In this document: positions 59,101 through 64,000 of the stretch, one piece after another
Position numbering within the stretch: the stretch's first letter is position 1
Layout of the letters: each line of letters begins with the position of its first letter
Assembly (NCBI GenBank): GCA_024734555.1
Contig: JANPWX010000062.1
Location: forward strand, 1-64,000
DNA length: 64,000 nt
Direction of reading: 5' to 3'
DNA from: Trochalopteron elliotii
Lineage: Eukaryota; Chordata; Aves; Passeriformes; Leiothrichidae
Made by a program: the position numbers and the translations under genes
The notes under the pieces: generated by a model
Seen by the model: the letters and a program-made list of their open reading frames with translations, nothing else
What the model was told of the DNA's origin: nothing
Databases searched by the model: none

Positions 59101-61900
59101 TCAGAAGTGCTTTGTGTTTGGGAAGGTACTCGTCTGCTCTTTTGAAGTTTGTCTCTCTAGTTGTTTTCCCAGCATGACGTTCTCCAAAAGAGGCCTTTTA
59201 AAATGATAGCTGCAGCTGCAAATTGCCCCTTAACATTAGACAGAAACAAGCAAATACAGCAGCTCCAATGTCTTGTCCGGGGTTTCTTTTGTTTACTCCT
59301 GCAAACCAACATTTCTCTGATAGCCTTCAAATAAAAATAACAAGTACATTCAGGGGCTTTCACAGAGTACAAAATTTCTGTGTTAATTGAACTACTTGAT
59401 TTCATTCTTATCTTCAGCATTATTCTTGTCTTAAAAAAGAACAGAAGGTATTGCTTTTAAAATAACTTCATTTTACTACTAAGTTATATATGTTCTAGTA
59501 GTTATGAGTTCAAAAACTGAATATTTTGCTGATTTTGAGCCAGTTTTTATTCTAATGATTTTAAAAATAATTTAGCTATTTATTTAAAAACCCCTTTAAA
59601 AGTACCTGACTTAAAAATTCATCTGTGACACAAATCTACAGAGTTTTTAAAGCACTAATATTAAATCAATCCTTTCTGCTTTATTTGTGGCCTGTTCCAG
59701 AATATAGGAGGCACCCTAATTCTTTTGCTAAGAGCTACCTGGCATCTTAAGTGCCCATTCTATAGAAGTACTTAACTATTTATATTTTAGCATATGTTGA
59801 AATATAACGTTAAGCAGACAGTCACCAAACTCCTAAAATAACCTGAAATTTCACAATGAAATAGAAATTTGTATTAAATAAACTGAAACTCAGATTATGA
59901 ATATTTATAAGGTGATTAAGTGTATATTTGAAATTACAATTGAGTTACTGCATTTTTTAATGCCTGCAGGCACAAGGAATGAGCCCCTGAAAACATTCCC
60001 CATTCTTCAAAAACCATATTTTTCAAGAAAAACCTTGCTCATCATTGTCTGAGAGACACAAGTTCAGCACTTACACATAATACTTTCAGAAATCTTGTCA
60101 ATAAGTGATCCAATGTAAAAGTAAGGAAAAATTAAATAGGGTTCTGTAGGGGGGAGTTATTCGGGTTTGGGGTTTGGTATTAAGGTTTCTTTTCTCATTT
60201 AAATAATAATTATTACATATTTGCTTCTTAAATTGGCTTAAAACTATTTCTGAGTCTTAGGAAATGCCACAGTGTTTCTCAAGGTTTATTCCGCTACTGA
60301 AAAAATGTTTGGGGATTATAATTTTGGGTTATTGTTCCAGTATGAATAGAATCATGTCTGCACTTTCATAAGAAAACAATTATTTCGTATTTAGAATTCT
60401 AGATTAGAATTGGAAGAGTTCTATTAGTAAGTTGCTTTCCAGTGCCATATTTTTAACTTCTTCCTCATTTATCCCTCTGACTTTATTCGTGGAGTTTTGC
60501 ACTCTTCAAGGAAAGGAGTATTTGCTTTCCTTATTTCCCTCCCTTCCTTTTGTATTTAAAAAAGAAAAGGAAAAAAATACTTGTGACTATGTTATTTATG
60601 TTATGTGTTTAATTGTTTGCCACCTGCTGGGGCTTCACTTCAAATTATGCTGAGACTTGGTCATTAGTCCATGCAGTTATTTCACGCATGAGAATTATCA
60701 TTTTTAATTTGGCAGAAGTGAACTAGTACCCCAGCATGTGTCCACAACATCCACCTCAAAAGAGCAGTAAAATGAGTCAACTAAGTTGATTAAGACAATA
60801 AAGCTATATCATGACAGCTTTGGGGCTAACAAAAATGCTTACTTAATCCCATTTAGTGTTTATAATTGTTTGTGTTTTGTACAATTTTTTTCTATTGTCA
60901 CTAACGTGGACTACTAATTCAAGTAGTAAATTAAAATGTCCATAAAGTGGTAATGCATCCTATAAATTTACTAAATCACTCGTTAGAATTCTAATTATGG
61001 ATATATTTCAGTGTAGAATGTAATATATGGAACTGCATTTATTGAGGTAAAGTCAACATTTTATCTATGTAGAAAGCCTTCCCAAGTCTTATAGGAATGA
61101 AAGTCTAATTAAGTTACCCACCAAATATAAACAACTTTGTAACAGATTCTTTGTTTTCCACTGATAGCCTCCATGGAATATTAAAACCTAGAAATATTCT
61201 CTTTAAAGTATAAAATAATAGCTCACTGGAAATTGATTTTTTTTTTCTTTTTGCACTCTGTAACCTTGTGACAGTGAAATGGAGACTTAAAGGATTAAAA
61301 TTTCTTATGGAACTGCTAAGATCTTATTCTTCTCCTCTATAACCACTATGGACTATATTATAGATCTATTATGTTTTTGTCACCAATCCTCAGTTTTTCA
61401 TGTAAGTTATAAAGTCTGAAACTCATTAAAAGTAATTTGACAGATTTTTATGTACTGGCAAAGATCACAAATAGTACATCTTTCTCTGGAAAGCGTTATG
61501 CAAATAGAATATTAAGGAACTTCAGTAGAAGAGATTCTAAAATTTAAATAGGCAAACAGTTAAAAAAGAAAATGTTTAGCATGTAATGATACTGTTTCAA
61601 AGTGTACATATTTCTTTCCCTTCCTCTCAGTGAAGATGAGGCACAAATAGTGACAGTTAGTTTTAGGATGACATGATCTATTTGATCCCTTAAATTCTTT
61701 CTTTCCTTCAGTGGTCATGTTTTCTGACCTCATACTGAGCCTTTCCTCCATTTCTCTATGTATTCTTTTCAGATGCCAAATGTAGGACACAGTACTCACT
61801 GAGGCCTTAAAAATATAATTACTGAAAAACTCTTGTGCAGAACTTCTATTATTAAATCACAAATGAGAATCTCCTTTTAACTTCAGTGGTATTATACTGA
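56172..61900. other. AT-rich unique sequence with possible conserved blocks
   Basis: No gene across 5.7 kb. A-run at 57365-57375, a GAA array at 58543-58556. About 57640-57960 and 60650-60880 are repeat-free mixed-composition stretches (for example GGCATTTAATTTTAATTGC near 57800) that could be conserved non-coding DNA. A chance acceptor/donor pair (CTTTACAG, 8 bases, GTATGA) at 57708-57729 is not an exon I would support. Confidence 0.4.
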
Positions 61901-61905
61901 GCTGG
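61901..61905 (+). repeat. Left target-site duplication GCTGG of LTR B
   Basis: GCTGG equals 62749-62753 exactly. Confidence 0.82.
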
Positions 61906-62748
61906 TGTGGTATGGTGACCTTGGCTGGCTGCCAGGTACCCACCAAGCCACTCTGTCACTCCCCCTCCATCAACACAACAGGAATAGCTTAAAAAAGCTT
62001 TATAGGTAGAGATAGAAACACCAAGATCTTTCAATTACCATCATGGGCTAAACAGATTCTACTTGCGAAATTAGTTTAATTTATTGCCAATTAAACAATT
62101 ACCCCACCAGCCCTGAACAGCACGAGGAAATGGAGAATGAAAGTAACAGTCCTGTTCTTGCTGCTCCTTTCTCCTCACACTTTTTCTCTATTCCAGAGTG
62201 GGGTCCCTGCCACAGGAGACATTACTCCACAGAATCCTGCAGTGTGGATCCTTCCCATGGGCTGCAGTTCTTCAAGAACTGCTCCAGCCATGTGTCCTTT
62301 GCATGGAGCATGTTCTGTCAGACAGCTGCAGCATGGGTCCCCTATGGCATTATATGTTCTGCCAGAAAACCTACTCTGTTATGGTTTCCTTTCTCCCTAG
62401 GGTCACAGATCCTGACAAGAGCCAGCTCTACCAAGGAGATTTCCCAGGGGCACAGCTTCTTTTGGGACACATACATCTGCTCTGGCACTGGATCCTTCAC
62501 AGCTGGCAGAATGGATGTTTGCTCCACCATGGATCTCCACTGACTGCATGGGGCCAACCTGCTCCACCATGGTTTTCTTCACAGGGTGCAGCATCCCTGA
62601 TTGGCTCAGCGTTCACAGTGACAGGTCCATCTGGGAGTCGACTGGAACTGGTTCTGTGGGACCTGGGAACGGCTTGTAGTGTCTTCTCACAAAAGCAACC
62701 CTTGCAGCCCCCTTGACCTCTGAAACCTTGCCATGTAAATCTAATACA
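61906..62748 (-). mobile_element. Complete solo LTR, group B reference copy
   Basis: 843 bp, TGTGGTATGGTGACC to AAATCTAATACA on the plus strand; the minus-strand LTR begins TGTATTAGATTTACATGGCA. The perfect 5-bp duplication GCTGG delimits it and suggests an ERVL-like integrase. Landmarks on the plus strand: CTTGGCTGGCTGCCAGG (61919-61935), TTTAATTTATTGCCAATTAA (62077-62096), a region with repeated TGCTCCACCATGG words (62520-62572), and the U3 start block ending ACCTTGCCATGTAAATC. Two long antisense open frames (62130-62543 and 62198-62716) are by-products of the stop-poor repeated words. Confidence 0.82.
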
Positions 62749-62753
62749 GCTGG
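62749..62753 (+). repeat. Right target-site duplication GCTGG of LTR B
   Basis: Direct copy of 61901-61905. Confidence 0.82.
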
Positions 62754-63359
62754 AATGTGATTATTAATTCATTAACCTTCCTGCCTTTTTTAAACACAGT
62801 TTCAATATGATGTCATCAATTCTATACTTCATATAACTGTAATTTTGCTTTTCATAAATGCAATATCTTACAGTTTGTTATAGAATTCTTCATTGCCAGG
62901 TTTGGAATATTTGTCCAATTTAACAAAGGGTGACAATGTCTAATTCTATTCTGGAAAAGTTTTGGCAACTGCTTACAGCTCAGTGGCACTTTCAAACTTA
63001 TCAATTTCTACATGTTTATATATATAATATCATAATTGGGATGGCTATATACGTATTTATAGTCTGTCTGCATCACCACATGGTATGCAGAGGGCTTGTG
63101 AAAAATCTTTTGGAAGAAAACCTCTTATTTTGCTGGGGAACTTTTGAATGTGTGAAGTGCTTTTTCAACCATGATAAACAGAGATCATGGTTTTATATAC
63201 AAACATATTTTCCTGTACTTCAAGGGAGTAAGAGAATCTTACAAGTCTATACAAAATCTGCAGTTTCCCCTTGTTTTTCCACTTAAATCCTAAAATGAAA
63301 CTAATTTCCTGCTTTTGATAAATCTGCATGTATTCCTTATTTTATAGCTGGATGTGTGA
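62754..63359. other. AT-rich unique sequence
   Basis: A 118-codon frame at 62930-63286 has no recognisable domain. Nothing else seen. Confidence 0.5.
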
Positions 63360-64000
63360 ATGTGCAGGGACACATATCTGTTATTAAAGAGGTTACCTGC
63401 CCAGTGGAAGAAGGGATGGCTGTGGATGTAGTTTTTCTGGGTTTTACTGAGGCTTTTTATACTGTCCCTCACAGAATCCATCTGGACAAGTTGTCTAGTT
63501 GTGAGATGAGCAGGTTCCTGGTGCACTGGGCAGAGTTGAAGGGCAGAGTTCAAAGGGTTGTGGGGATGGGGCTACATCTACCTAGTGACCAGTCACCAGT
63601 GACATTGCTATGGTTCAGTTCTAGGGCCAGTTCTCTTTGATATATTCATCAATGATCTGGATGCAAGAATTGAATGTAGCCTTAGCAAGTTTGCTGACCA
63701 TATCAAACTGGAAAGGACTGCTGACTTACCTCACAGAGGGATCTAGATGGCTTAGAACACTGGGCAATGATTAGTGTGATGAAATTCAGCAAGTCCAAGT
63801 CCTGGGTTCTGCACCTAGGACAGAATAAGTCTGCACAGAAGTACAAATTGGCAGAGGACTGCTTGAAGAGCAGCCCTGCAGAAAGGAATCTGGGGCTCCT
63901 GGTTGGCAGCAGCTTAGTGTGAGCCAGCAGTGTACCCTGGTCGCCCAGAGAGCAAACCCATCCTGGGGGGCATCAATCGCAGCACCAGCTGGTCAGAAGT
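63360..64000 (+). mobile_element. CR1 LINE, reverse-transcriptase part, runs off the window
   Basis: Plus-strand CR1 polymerase from about the MAVDVVFLGFTEAF block (63416-63457), then VPHRIHLDKL, a frameshift near 63605, [14 protein letters not shown] (63634-63675), the catalytic-motif region (63690-63701), HWAMISVMKFSKSK-like sequence, and CR1 text continuing past 64000. The polymerase aspartate pair is changed: 63690-63701 reads Phe-Ala-Asp-His where the second Asp is expected, so even apart from the frameshift the copy is dead. Confidence 0.88.

Noticed and set aside
1..64000. tRNA, rRNA, snRNA or microRNA genes
   Set aside because: I scanned for tRNA arm motifs and other obvious RNA gene words and found none I could support; short hairpins at 536-559, 13977-13996 and 31318-31338 are too small to be precursors.

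Overview
The window is non-coding vertebrate DNA, almost certainly from a bird and probably a songbird. The signs are many 5'-truncated CR1 LINE copies ending in the avian CR1 tail (runs of ATTCTATG-like octamers), several solo endogenous-retrovirus LTRs of types I know from passerine genomes, a broken ERVL-type integrase remnant, an AT-rich unique background, and no exon, tRNA or rRNA that I can support. The host assignment rests on repeat content alone. Repeat family names below are from memory and were not searched. I label the LTR groups A to F only for cross-reference.

Layout. 1-2335: A/C-rich sequence, a group-B LTR fragment, and two CR1 reverse-transcriptase pieces meeting in opposite orientation. 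2572-3110: a CpG-rich block. 6858-7556: a complete solo LTR (group D) with a perfect 5-bp target-site duplication. 8345-9815: group-A LTR sequence fused to group-B LTR sequence. 11205-13740: two CR1 pieces, a small solo LTR with TATA box and poly(A) signal, and the ERVL internal remnant. 14850-16545: a CR1 into which a second group-D LTR jumped in reverse orientation, with a group-C LTR 22 bp away. 17237-17963: a nearly complete group-B LTR. 23175-28085: several CR1 tails plus a group-E LTR. 30690-31340 and 33456-34680: two GC-richer blocks I cannot classify, the second with degenerate tandem structure. 36591-36660: (AAAAC)14. 37565-38229 and 48467-49078: two related ERVK-type solo LTRs (group F), each with its own perfect 6-bp duplication. 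41535-42228, 45277-45980, 46998-47273 and 56070-56171: CR1 pieces. 61906-62748: a complete group-B LTR with a perfect 5-bp duplication. 63360 to the window end: a CR1 reverse-transcriptase segment running off the edge.

The long AT-rich stretches between these insertions are largely featureless. A few blocks have the look of conserved non-coding elements: mixed composition, no repeat match, and dense homeodomain-, POU- or E-box-like words. That is a low-confidence impression and needs cross-species alignment. No genes act together here. The window reads as a gene desert or a very long intron whose history is written in nested retroelements. I found no evidence of a new biological system.
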